A stretch of 64,000 nt of DNA from Mesorhizobium loti CJ3sym (GTDB taxonomy: Bacteria > Pseudomonadota > Alphaproteobacteria > Rhizobiales > Rhizobiaceae): the NCBI RefSeq assembly GCF_000472785.1, contig NZ_AXAL01000013.1:124001-188000 (forward strand), read 5' to 3'. This document shows, piece after piece, positions 42,822 through 51,163 of this stretch; the first letter of the stretch is position 1, and each line of letters begins with the position of its first letter. The translations under genes and the position numbers were made by a program. The notes under the pieces were generated by a model. That model saw only the letters and a list, made by a program, of their open reading frames with translations. It was not told the DNA's origin and ran no database searches.

Positions 42822-43793
42822 ATGACCCTTTCCTTGACAGCCCCATCCGCGACGGCCGCCTCTGGCGCCACCCACCAGATGGCCGATGCCTGGCGACGCC
42901 AGACGTCGCTGCGCCGGTTCTATACGGCGCTTGGCGTCGCCCTGCTGCTTGCCGCGATGTTCGCCAGCATGTGGTTCGCCGACGGAGCCAATGCCGGCCA
43001 CTTCTTCGACCGGCTGCCGCACATCCTGGATTTCCTGAGCTGGCTCGTCCCCAAGGACTGGAACGACGTCTGGCGGGCTTTGTTCGACGTCGCCTCGCCG
43101 CACGACACCGGCACGCAGGAATTCAATTTCCCGCTCGGCCGCATCTATGTCTGGGGCGGTTTCTACATCCCCGAATATTTCGAGCTGATGCTGACCACGG
43201 TGAACGTGGCGCTGGTCTCGACTTTCATCGGCTTCATCTTCGCCGTGCCGTTTTCCTTCATCGCCGCGCGCAACCTGACGCCGCATCCGGTGTTGCGGTT
43301 GGTCGTCAAGCGCTTCATGGAGCTGCTACGCGCCTTCCCCGAGATCGTCATCGCCGGCCTGTTCGCCGCCATCGTCTCGATCGGCCCGGTTGCAGCCATC
43401 ATCGCCATCGGCCTGCATTCGATCGGCGCACTGGGCAAGCTGTTCTACGAGATCAACGAGAACATCGACATGCGGGCCGAGGAAGGCTTGCGGGCAGTTG
43501 GCGCCAACTGGTTCGAGCGGGTTCGCTTTGCCGGACTGCCTCAGGTGCTGCCCAATTTCATGTCCTACACGCTGCTGCGGATCGAGATCAACGTCCGCAT
43601 CTCGACCATCATGGGCGCGGTCGGCGGTGGCGGCATCGGCGAGGAGTTGAAGCTCTCCATCTCGCGCGGCTTCGGCGCCAAGACGCTGGCCATGGTGCTG
43701 CTGCTGTTCACCACCATCTTCATCGTCGACCAGTTCTCCGCCTGGCTGCGCCGCAAGCTCGTCGGCGAGCAAGCCTTTGTCATGGGGGCCTGA
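42822..43793 (+). CDS. phnE: PhnE1, phosphonate ABC transporter permease
   Basis: The 323 residues have about six helices and the PhnE segments LMLTTVNVALVSTFIGFIFAVPFSFIAARNL, RAFPEIVIAGLF, EGLRAVGANWFERVRFAGLPQVLP (EAA loop) and MGAVGGGGIGEELK. The first 30 residues are a soluble tail. It forms a pair with the next gene, which begins one base after its stop. Confidence 0.94.
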   Translation: MTLSLTAPSATAASGATHQMADAWRRQTSLRRFYTALGVALLLAAMFASMWFADGANAGHFFDRLPHILDFLSWLVPKDWNDVWRALFDVASPHDTGTQEFNFPLGRIYVWGGFYIPEYFELMLTTVNVALVSTFIGFIFAVPFSFIAARNLTPHPVLRLVVKRFMELLRAFPEIVIAGLFAAIVSIGPVAAIIAIGLHSIGALGKLFYEINENIDMRAEEGLRAVGANWFERVRFAGLPQVLPNFMSYTLLRIEINVRISTIMGAVGGGGIGEELKLSISRGFGAKTLAMVLLLFTTIFIVDQFSAWLRRKLVGEQAFVMGA

Positions 43794-43794
43794 T

Positions 43795-45162
43795 ATGACG
43801 GCGATGACCGCAGACGAAATCAGCGCGATCGAGGAACGCTTTCCGCAAGTGTTCCGGCGCCCCGCCTACAAGCGTTTCGGCCCGTTGTTCCTGCTTCTCG
43901 GCACCGTGCTCTATCTCGTCTACGCCATGTGGTTCTTCACTCTGCCGCAAGTGCTGCGGGACTCGCACTGGGAGCGCCTGCCGCTCTTCCTGTCGCAGTG
44001 GGTCAGCTATGATTTGCAGCCGGAATTCCGTCTCGACCAGCCTGAGATCACGCCCAAATATCCGCGCTTCTCGGCGCTGGGCGACAACCCCAACCCCGAC
44101 TGGGTGATCAAAGGTCCAGACGGCACCTACACGGTGGCGATCGACGGCCCGGCGAAATCCGTCACCTTCGACAAGACGCAGGCGACCATCGTGGCCAATG
44201 GCCAGACCGTGCCAGTAGCGCTAACCAGCGGCAAACCGGTGGTCACAGGTCCAGTGCCGGACTGGATCACCGCGCATGACGACGAAGTGGTCGCCAAGAT
44301 GGGCTTTGCCGGCGAGGTCCGCGTCACCGTCGACCGCGTCAAGGTGCGCAAGCGCTTCCTCGGCTGGGCCAATTTCGTCTTCGACACGCGCTCGCCCTTC
44401 TTTGGCAAATCAGCCGGAGACGTGGCCTCGCTGATCATCTCCGGACCCGAACTGAAGCCGGGCACCTCGAACCTGGCGCTTGCCGGCGACAACATCTGGA
44501 ACAATGCCCAGTGGCAGCACGGCGACGTCTGGACGAAGCTTTTACAGACCATCGTCATGGCGTTCCTGGGCACGCTGCTCGGTGGCATCGTCGCCTTCCC
44601 ACTCGCCTTCTTCGCCGCCCGCAACATCACGCCGAGCGGCATACTCAGCCAGGTGCTCAAGCGCTTCTTCGACTTCATGCGCTCGGTCGACATGCTGATC
44701 TGGGCACTGTTCTTCACCCGCGCCTTTGGCCCTGGTCCTCTGGCGGGCAGCGCGGCGATCTTCTTCACCGAAATCGGCACGCTCGGCAAAACCTATTCCG
44801 AGGCGCTGGAAAACATCGACGACAAGCCGCGGGAGGGTGTCGTCTCGACCGGCGCCAACGGCCTTCTGGTGCAGCGCTACGGCGTGATCCCGGAGGTGAT
44901 ACCGGTGTTCATCAGCCAGACGCTCTACCAATGGGAATCCAACACCCGCGGCGCCACCATCATCGGCGCCGTCGGCGCCGGCGGCATCGGCCTGAAACTG
45001 TGGGAAGCAATGCGCACCAATTCCAACTGGGCCAACGTCTTCTACATGGTGCTGTTGACCCTGCTGGTGGTCTTCATCTTCGACAACATCTCGAATTTCC
45101 TGCGCCGCAGGCTCAGCCGCACGATCCACGATTACAACAGGATCCAGGCTGAGCAGGGGTAG
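43795..45162 (+). CDS. phnE: PhnE2, phosphonate ABC transporter permease with periplasmic insert
   Basis: The 455 residues are longer than PhnE1 because about 170 residues lie between the first helix and the permease core: residues about 70-240 are soluble (DNPNPDWVIKGPDGTY..., GWANFVFDTRSPFFGK). The core has IVMAFLGTLLGGIVAFPLAFFAARNI, RSVDMLIWALFF and the final GAVGAGGIGLKLWEAM. The ATG at 43795 fits the TGAT-ATG junction with phnE1. The insert may contact PhnD. Confidence 0.93.
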   Translation: MTAMTADEISAIEERFPQVFRRPAYKRFGPLFLLLGTVLYLVYAMWFFTLPQVLRDSHWERLPLFLSQWVSYDLQPEFRLDQPEITPKYPRFSALGDNPNPDWVIKGPDGTYTVAIDGPAKSVTFDKTQATIVANGQTVPVALTSGKPVVTGPVPDWITAHDDEVVAKMGFAGEVRVTVDRVKVRKRFLGWANFVFDTRSPFFGKSAGDVASLIISGPELKPGTSNLALAGDNIWNNAQWQHGDVWTKLLQTIVMAFLGTLLGGIVAFPLAFFAARNITPSGILSQVLKRFFDFMRSVDMLIWALFFTRAFGPGPLAGSAAIFFTEIGTLGKTYSEALENIDDKPREGVVSTGANGLLVQRYGVIPEVIPVFISQTLYQWESNTRGATIIGAVGAGGIGLKLWEAMRTNSNWANVFYMVLLTLLVVFIFDNISNFLRRRLSRTIHDYNRIQAEQG

Positions 45163-45177
45163 CTATCTCAGCATCTC

Positions 45178-45322
45178 AGGGCATGTTGAGATTCGGGTCA
45201 GGCCGAGTCGAAAATGCTGGGTTACGAGAACCGGAGCGGAGCGTACTTTTGGGTACGTGAGCACCGGAAGCGCAGGAACCCTGCATTTGCAGGCCGGCCT
45301 CACCCGAATATCGACATGCCCT
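45178..45322. repeat. Mosaic intergenic repeat, copy 3 (shortest)
   Basis: The ends are inverted (AGGGCATGTTGAGATTCGGG on the left, its complement with two changes on the right). It has the same core as copy 1 but lacks the 25-bp palindrome: GTGAGCACC runs straight into GGAAGCGCAGG. It lies between convergent phnE2 and an epimerase gene whose stop is in the right end. Confidence 0.85.
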
Positions 45323-46172
45323 AAGCGGCCTTCTTCCACCCATTCCTGATATGCTTGTACCCATCCCGATACACCGCTTCCGGCGTCTCGGAAAAATCAC
45401 GCCACACCTTGGTCGCCGCTGCGAGGTCTTTCAGCGAACGCCCGAACGCCTCGATCGTCAGCCAGTCGTCATAGCCACTCTTGCGGATCGCCGCGAACGT
45501 CTCTCTCCACGGAATGTTGCCGCGCCCCGGCACGCCGCGATCGTTCTCGGATATGTGGATGTGCACGACCTTGCCGCGATGCTTCGTGTAGGCGCCGATC
45601 GGGTCGGCTTCCTCGATATTGGCGTGGAAGGTATCGTACATCGCCTTGATGTGCGGCCGGTCGATGGCATCGATATGCTCCGACAGGTCGGCCATCGTGT
45701 TGAGAAGATAGCATTCGAAGCGGTTGAGTGCCTCGAGCCCGATGGTGACCCCCCGCTTTCCGGCATGGTCGCCAATGGCACGCTGCGAGGCGACCGAGCG
45801 CTTCTTCTCGACGGCTGTCGGGCCGTTGCCGGAAAAAGCACCGAGCGTCGAATGCAGCGGGCCGCTCAGCGTGTTCGCGCCGAGTGCAGCACTGCAATCG
45901 ACAGCCCATTTCATGTAGTCGATACCGGCCCTGCGTGTCGCCGCGTCGGCCGAGATCAGGTTCATCGAGGGATCGCCCATCGCCGAGACCGCAGTGCGCT
46001 CCAGCCCGATGCGGTCGAGCAGATCGCCAAGCTTCTTGTAGTCATCGGGGACACCGGCAAAGACCGGTATTTCGACACCATCGAAGCCCGTGGCCTTGAT
46101 GTCCCGCAGCAGCGCCTCGTGCTTTTTCGAGACGCTGGTCGTCCACAAGAACATGCACATGCCGATCTTCAT
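45321..46172 (-). CDS. Sugar 3-epimerase-like TIM-barrel protein
   Basis: The 283 residues start at the ATG at 46172 behind GGGAGGG. The pattern (KIGMCMFLWTTSVSKKHEALL, LEALNRFECYLLNTMAD, DTFHANIEEADPIGA, HIHISENDRGVPGRGNIPW, IEAFGRS) is that of D-tagatose/D-psicose 3-epimerases and relatives. Glu, Asp, His and Glu at these sites bind the metal. It probably epimerises a ketose or an inosose-like sugar produced by the neighbouring oxidoreductase. Confidence 0.87.
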   Translation of the reverse strand: MKIGMCMFLWTTSVSKKHEALLRDIKATGFDGVEIPVFAGVPDDYKKLGDLLDRIGLERTAVSAMGDPSMNLISADAATRRAGIDYMKWAVDCSAALGANTLSGPLHSTLGAFSGNGPTAVEKKRSVASQRAIGDHAGKRGVTIGLEALNRFECYLLNTMADLSEHIDAIDRPHIKAMYDTFHANIEEADPIGAYTKHRGKVVHIHISENDRGVPGRGNIPWRETFAAIRKSGYDDWLTIEAFGRSLKDLAAATKVWRDFSETPEAVYRDGYKHIRNGWKKAA

Positions 46173-46227
46173 CGACGCCCTCCCACATTTGACGGCGCGC
46201 TGGCTATTCCGCCTGCTTCGCGCCATG

Positions 46228-46374
46228 CCCCCTCATCCGGCCGCTTCGCGGCCACCTTCTCCCCGAGGGGAGAAGAGACTTAGCGTCGGCGCCACCTCCT
46301 CCTCTCCCCTCGGGGAGAGGTCGGATTGCCCCGAATTGCCCTTCGCAATTCGGCTGGCAATCCGGGTGAGGGGG
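46228..46374. repeat. Composite palindromic repeat between epimerase and oxidoreductase genes
   Basis: The outer ends CCCCCTCATCCGG and CCGGGTGAGGGGG are complementary with one mismatch. Three inner hairpins are visible: GGCCGCTTCGCGGCC, CTTCTCCCCGAGGGGAGAAG and CCGAATTGCCCTTCGCAATTCGG. It resembles rhizobial RIME-type elements. It separates two genes of one orientation. Confidence 0.75.
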
Positions 46375-46386
46375 AGGCGCGCGCGC

Positions 46387-47574
46387 CTACAGCTTCGTCC
46401 AGGCTCCATTCGTCTTCGAAGACTTGACGCAGGCCTCGATGAAGGCCATGCCCTCGACGCCATCCTGGATGGTCGGGAAGACGACATCCTTTGCCGGCTT
46501 GCCACCCTTCTTGCGTGCTGCGCGGATTGCCCGCGCTGCTTCCTGATAGATGTTGGCAAAACCTTCGAGATAGCCCTCCGGATGGCCCGACGGCACGCGG
46601 CTGACACGGCCCGCCACCGGCAACGAGCCGGCGCCGTTGCGGGTGAGCAGCTGTTTCGGTTGGCCGAATGGTGTGTACCAGAGATAGTTCGGATCGGCCT
46701 GCACCCATTCCAGCCCGCCCTTGGACCCATAGATGCGCAGCTTCAGTCCGTTCTCGTGGCCTGGCGCCACCTGGCTCGCCCAGATCATGCCCTTGGCCGG
46801 ATGCGCCTTGCCTGCCGCCTTGAAGCGCAGCATGACGTTGACATTGTCGTCCAACTGCCGGCCCGGCACGAAGGCGTCGAGATCGGCCGACAGCGAATCG
46901 AGTTCAAGCCCGGATACGAAGCGCGCCAGATTGTAGGCATGCGTGCCGATATCGCCCAGCGCGCCGCCCGCGCCCGCCTGTTTCGGATCGGAGCGCCACG
47001 CCGCCTGCTTCTGGCCGGTGGCGGCGAGATCCTCAGTCAGCCAGTCCTGCGGGTACTCAGATTGCACGATGCGGATGTCGCCAAGTTGCCCCTTGGCCAC
47101 CATCTCGCGCGCCTGGCGGATCATCGGATAGGCGGTGTAGTTGTGGGTCAGCACGAACACCTTGCCGGTCTTCTCGACGATCGCCGCGAGCTTCTTCGCC
47201 TCGGCCAGCGTCGTCGCCAGCGGCTTGTCGCAGATCACATGAATGCCGGCCTCTAGAAAGGCCTTGGCTGCGGGCACGTGCACATTGTTGGGCGTGACAA
47301 TGGCCACCGCCTCGATGCCGTCGGGGCGCTTGGCCTCGGCCTTGGCCATCTCGGCATAGGACGCATAGCTGCGATCCGGATCGAGCCCGAGTTCGGCGGC
47401 CGAAGCCTTGGCACGCTCGGGATTGGCCGACAGCGCGCCGGCCACCAGCACGAAATCATTGTCCATGCGCGCCGCGATGCGGTGCACCGCACCGATGAAG
47501 GCGCCTTGCCCGCCACCCACCATGCCATAGCGGATCGGGCCGCCTCCCGTTTCCGACTTCGATGCACCAACCAT
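46387..47574 (-). CDS. Gfo/Idh/MocA family oxidoreductase
   Basis: The 395 residues show Rossmann motif MVGGGQGAFIG, DKPLATTLAEAKKL with the catalytic-type Lys, and a C-terminal GGALGDIGTHAYNLARFVSG with Asp and His as in the family. Members oxidise inositols, hexoses or UDP-sugars. It follows a TIM-barrel isomerase by 11 bases and GGAG lies before the ATG. Oxidation plus epimerisation of the same sugar is the likely job. Confidence 0.9.
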   Translation of the reverse strand: MVGASKSETGGGPIRYGMVGGGQGAFIGAVHRIAARMDNDFVLVAGALSANPERAKASAAELGLDPDRSYASYAEMAKAEAKRPDGIEAVAIVTPNNVHVPAAKAFLEAGIHVICDKPLATTLAEAKKLAAIVEKTGKVFVLTHNYTAYPMIRQAREMVAKGQLGDIRIVQSEYPQDWLTEDLAATGQKQAAWRSDPKQAGAGGALGDIGTHAYNLARFVSGLELDSLSADLDAFVPGRQLDDNVNVMLRFKAAGKAHPAKGMIWASQVAPGHENGLKLRIYGSKGGLEWVQADPNYLWYTPFGQPKQLLTRNGAGSLPVAGRVSRVPSGHPEGYLEGFANIYQEAARAIRAARKKGGKPAKDVVFPTIQDGVEGMAFIEACVKSSKTNGAWTKL

Positions 47575-47585
47575 GTTCTTCTCCG

Positions 47586-48647
47586 CTAGATTCCCATCAT
47601 GCCGCGCAGCACTTTCTTGTCCGTCGCGCCGCCGGCGAAATCGTCGAATGCCTTTTCCGTCACCCGGATGATGTGGTGCTGGATGAAAGGCGCACCCTCT
47701 GCCGCGCCGTCTTCAGGATGCTTCAGGCAGCACTCCCATTCCAGCACCGCCCAGGAATCATAATTGTACTGCGTCAGCTTGGAGAAGATGCCGCCGAAAT
47801 CCACCTGCCCGTCGCCGAGCGAACGGAAACGGCCGGCGCGATTGGTCCAGCTCTGGTAGCCGGAATAGACGCCTTGCCGCCCGGTCGGATTGAACTCGGC
47901 GTCCTTGACGTGAAAGGCCTTGATGCGCTCGTGATAGATGTCAATGAATTCGAGATAGTCGAGCTGCTGCAACAGGAAGTGCGACGGGTCGTAATTGATG
48001 TTGCAGCGCTTGTGGCCACCGACCGCGTCGAGGAACATCTCGAACGTGGCGCCGTCGAACACGTCCTCGCCGGGATGGATTTCGTAGCCGACATCGACGC
48101 CATTGTCCTCGTAGATATCGAGGATCGGCTTCCAGCGCTTGCCAAGCTCGGCAAAGGCCTCCTCGACCAGGCCGGCCGGCCGCTGCGGCCAGGGGTAGAG
48201 ATAGGGGAAGGCCAGTGCGCCGGGGAAGGAGACCGAGGCATTGAGCCCGAGGTTGCGCGACGCCTTGGCGCCGAACTTCATCTGTTCGACCGCCCATTTC
48301 TGCCGCGCCTTGGGATTGTTGTGGACCGACGCCGGCGCAAAGCCGTCGAACTGCGCGTCATAGGCCGGATGCACCGCCACCAACTGCCCCTGCAGATGCG
48401 TCGACAATTCGGTGATCTCGACGCCGGCGTCCGCACAGATGCCTTTCACCTCGTCGCAATAGGTTTTGGAAGAAGCCGCCTTCTTGAGGTCGAACAGCCG
48501 CGCATCCCAGGTCGGGATCTGCACGCCCTTGTAGCCGAGACCGGCGGCCCATTTGGTGATCGAGGCCAGCGAATTGAATGGCGCTGCATCACCCGCGAAC
48601 TGCGCCAGAAACAGTCCAGGGCCCTTCATTGTCGTCGGCATCGGCAT
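47586..48647 (-). CDS. Sugar phosphate isomerase/epimerase (TIM barrel)
   Basis: The 353 residues fit the xylose-isomerase-like barrel of the IolE/IolH type: GYKGVQIPTWDARLFDL, YEIHPGEDVFDGATFEMFLDAV, CNINYDPSHFLLQQLDY, HVKDAEFNPTGRQGVY. The longer length and PSHF element distinguish it from the 3-epimerase at 45.3 kb. It is the first gene of a three-gene minus-strand operon, divergent from another TIM-barrel gene. Confidence 0.88.
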   Translation of the reverse strand: MPMPTTMKGPGLFLAQFAGDAAPFNSLASITKWAAGLGYKGVQIPTWDARLFDLKKAASSKTYCDEVKGICADAGVEITELSTHLQGQLVAVHPAYDAQFDGFAPASVHNNPKARQKWAVEQMKFGAKASRNLGLNASVSFPGALAFPYLYPWPQRPAGLVEEAFAELGKRWKPILDIYEDNGVDVGYEIHPGEDVFDGATFEMFLDAVGGHKRCNINYDPSHFLLQQLDYLEFIDIYHERIKAFHVKDAEFNPTGRQGVYSGYQSWTNRAGRFRSLGDGQVDFGGIFSKLTQYNYDSWAVLEWECCLKHPEDGAAEGAPFIQHHIIRVTEKAFDDFAGGATDKKVLRGMMGI

Positions 48648-48745
48648 CCTCCCTCATTGTGTCGCGACCAAGCATAGCGCCGATTGGAAGCAGGGCCAGC
48701 CATTTTGGTCTTTTCGCACCGGGCGCTTTGCGGGCACTGCCATTC

Positions 48746-48756
48746 TGGTATTACCA
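48746..48756. promoter_or_regulatory. Candidate FadR-type operator TGGT-N3-ACCA
   Basis: TGGTATTACCA lies between two divergent catabolic operons and matches the TGGT-N3-ACCA pattern used by FadR-subfamily GntR regulators such as FadR, UxuR and LldR. The regulator gene at 51164 belongs to that subfamily and is in the right-hand operon. A related TTTGGTCAA follows at about 48768. Confidence 0.65.
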
Positions 48757-48823
48757 AATAGGGGAATTTGGTCAAGCCTCGCAATGCATCGCCAAAGCCA
48801 TCGGTATATCCGACGGATCGGCA

Positions 48824-48837
48824 TATATTGCAATATA
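48824..48837. promoter_or_regulatory. AT-rich palindrome TATATTGCAATATA
   Basis: A perfect 14-bp palindrome in the same 396-bp divergent region. The rest of 48648-49043 shows no gene. It may be a second regulator site or part of a promoter. Confidence 0.4.
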
Positions 48838-49043
48838 ATCAACGGAATAATTCGCACAAAAAGTTGCGGCGCCCCACTTCTTGCCGTTCCCGGGAATTTG
48901 CTGTAGACCTCGCTTCAGGCCCAATTGGTCGAACCAGTTTGCGAGAAAAAGGCTGGGGATGCCTTGGGGAGGAACCCTTGCGTCGTCTTTCGGCGATGCA
49001 TGTCGCAGGCAAACCATACGGACGAATTTGGGAAGGACAGACC

Positions 49044-49931
49044 ATGCATCTTTCGACGCACAACTGGATGCGCGCGGAACCGTTGGAGGTGACGCTGAAG
49101 CGCATCAAGAAGTTCGGCTATGAGTCGATCGAGATTTCCGGCGAGCCCGAGCAATACAAGACCAAGGAAACGCGGGCGCTCTTGAAGGAGCATGGCATCC
49201 GTTGCTGGGGCGCGGTGACCTTGATGCTGGGCGAACGCAACCTTGCCGCCAGGAACCAGGGCCAGCGCGAGCGCTCCGTGCAGTACGTCAAGGACGTGCT
49301 GACCATGGTCAGCGAGCTCGACGGCGAGATCATCACGCTCGTCCCCGCGACGGTCGGCAAGGTGGTGCCTGATGGCACTGAGGAAGAGGAATGGAAGTGG
49401 GTGGTCGACGCGACCCGCGAGTGTTTCACCCACGCCAAGAAGGTCGGCGTCAAGATTGCCGTCGAGCCACTGAACCGCTTCGAGACCTATCTGTTCAACC
49501 GCGGCGCCCAGGCGCTGGCGCTGGCCGACGCGGTCAGCCCCGAATGCGGCGTCTGCCTCGACGCCTACCACATCCACATGGAGGAATTTAACGTCCACGA
49601 TGCGATCCGCCAGGTCGGAAAGCGCTTGTTCGACTTCCACGTCGCCGATAACAACCGCTTCGCCGCCGGCCTTGGCCAGATTGATTGGCCCAGGATCGTC
49701 GCGACCTTGCGGGAGGTCGGTTACGACGGCGCGCTGACCAACGAGTTCGTCGCCCCGGTCGACCGCACGCCGGCGGCCCCCTATCCCGAAATGGTCGAGC
49801 GCCACCCGGTCGATATCTCGCCCGAGCAGCTGAAGTTCATCCAGGACCACGGCTCCAGCGTGCTGACCGAGAAATTCTACACCGACCAGATGCGCATCAC
49901 CGCCGAAACGCTGCTGCCGCTGATCAAGTAG
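49044..49931 (+). CDS. Sugar phosphate isomerase/epimerase (TIM barrel)
   Basis: The 295 residues start at the ATG at 49044, preceded by GGAAGGA; the longer open frame upstream has no signal of translation. Features are YESIEISGEPEQYK, VEPLNRFETYLFNRGAQALALAD, CLDAYHIHMEEFN, DFHVADNNRFAAGLGQIDW. The metal-binding Glu, Asp, His set is present. It is the first gene of an operon with an enolase-superfamily enzyme, a GntR regulator and a 2-hydroxyacid dehydrogenase. Confidence 0.9.
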   Translation: MHLSTHNWMRAEPLEVTLKRIKKFGYESIEISGEPEQYKTKETRALLKEHGIRCWGAVTLMLGERNLAARNQGQRERSVQYVKDVLTMVSELDGEIITLVPATVGKVVPDGTEEEEWKWVVDATRECFTHAKKVGVKIAVEPLNRFETYLFNRGAQALALADAVSPECGVCLDAYHIHMEEFNVHDAIRQVGKRLFDFHVADNNRFAAGLGQIDWPRIVATLREVGYDGALTNEFVAPVDRTPAAPYPEMVERHPVDISPEQLKFIQDHGSSVLTEKFYTDQMRITAETLLPLIK

Positions 49932-49991
49932 TCGACTGCTTCCGGGAAATTTGCCCTTCCGCCCTGACCGGCGGCGGGGCTGGGGAAAGAC

Positions 49992-51161
49992 ATGCGCATC
50001 AAGACCGTCCAAGCCTGGTGGGTCCGCATCCCGATCGAAGCCGCGAAGCAACATCGCAGCGACTTCGGCCAGGTGACGACCTTCGACGCCGCCATCCTGC
50101 GCATCGAAACCGATGACGGGCTGGTCGGCTGGGGCGAAGGCAAGAACGCCGCCGGCAGCGCCGGCAGCTACGGCGCCCTCGTCCATATGCTGAATCACGA
50201 GGTCGGGCCGCAACTGATCGGCCGCGACCCGGCCGATATCGGCATCATCTGGGAGATGCTTTACAATGGCGTGCGCCATGACAGCGCGGCGCGCGCCGGC
50301 CATGCCATGCCGCAGCTGGCGCGGCGCGGCATGAGCATCGCCGCCATCAGCGCCGTCGACATCGCTCTCTGGGATATTTTGGGGAAATCGCTTGGCGTGC
50401 CGGTCTGGCGGCTGCTTGGCGGCCGCAAGGTCGACCGCATGCAGGCCTATGCCTCCGGCGGCTGGGCATCCGCCGACGCCATCGGCGAGCAGTTGAAATC
50501 CTATATCGCCAGGGGCGGGTTCAAGGCGCTGAAGATGCGGGTCGGCGCCATGGATGGCGCAGCCCACATTTCGGCCGCCCGCGTCCGCGCCGCACGGCAA
50601 GCGCTCGGTCCGGATGTCGAGCTGATGGTCGACGCCCACGGCACCTATACGGTGGCGGAGGCCAAGCGCTTCATCCATCTCGTCAACGACCTTGATCTCG
50701 CCTGGTTCGAGGAGCCTGTGATCGCCGACGACAAGCCGGGCATGGCTGAAGTACGCGCCTCGGGTGCGGTTCCGATCGCCACCGGCGAGAGCGAGGCGAC
50801 ACGCTATGCCTTCCGCGACCTCGCCGTACTCAAGGCCGCCGACATCTTCCAGCCCGATCCCGCCTTTTGCGGCGGCATCAGCGAGGCGATGAAGATCGGC
50901 ACCATCGCCAGCGCCTTCAATTTACGCTTTGCGCCGCATCTGTGGGCCGGCGCGCCCTGCTTCTTCGCCGGCTTGCATGTCTGCGCGGCCTCGCCGTCCA
51001 GTTTTACCGTCGAGTATTCGCTCGGCGCCAACCCGATGATCCACGATCTGATCGAAGAGACTGTCGAAGCAAAGGACGGTATGATAGCGATCCCGGAAAG
51101 GCCGGGTCTGGGAATCACCATCTCGGAGCGATTCCTGGAGGCGCACGCGCAACGCAGTTGA
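49992..51161 (+). CDS. Enolase-superfamily sugar-acid dehydratase/racemase (MR/MLE family)
   Basis: The 389 residues have the mandelate racemase/muconate lactonising layout: an N-terminal capping domain and a barrel with KMRVG (acid/base Lys), VDAHG, FEEP and GES metal ligands (Asp, Glu, Glu), and FAPHLW with a catalytic His. Such enzymes dehydrate sugar acids like galactonate, fuconate or altronate, or racemise acids. With the adjacent epimerases and 2-hydroxyacid dehydrogenase, a sugar-acid dehydratase is the best guess. Confidence 0.88.
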   Translation: MRIKTVQAWWVRIPIEAAKQHRSDFGQVTTFDAAILRIETDDGLVGWGEGKNAAGSAGSYGALVHMLNHEVGPQLIGRDPADIGIIWEMLYNGVRHDSAARAGHAMPQLARRGMSIAAISAVDIALWDILGKSLGVPVWRLLGGRKVDRMQAYASGGWASADAIGEQLKSYIARGGFKALKMRVGAMDGAAHISAARVRAARQALGPDVELMVDAHGTYTVAEAKRFIHLVNDLDLAWFEEPVIADDKPGMAEVRASGAVPIATGESEATRYAFRDLAVLKAADIFQPDPAFCGGISEAMKIGTIASAFNLRFAPHLWAGAPCFFAGLHVCAASPSSFTVEYSLGANPMIHDLIEETVEAKDGMIAIPERPGLGITISERFLEAHAQRS

Positions 51162-51163
51162 CG

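Noticed and set aside
48915..50678. 587-codon minus-strand frame across an isomerase and an enolase-superfamily gene
   Set aside because: Both plus-strand genes are clear and correctly spaced; the long frame reflects GC bias.
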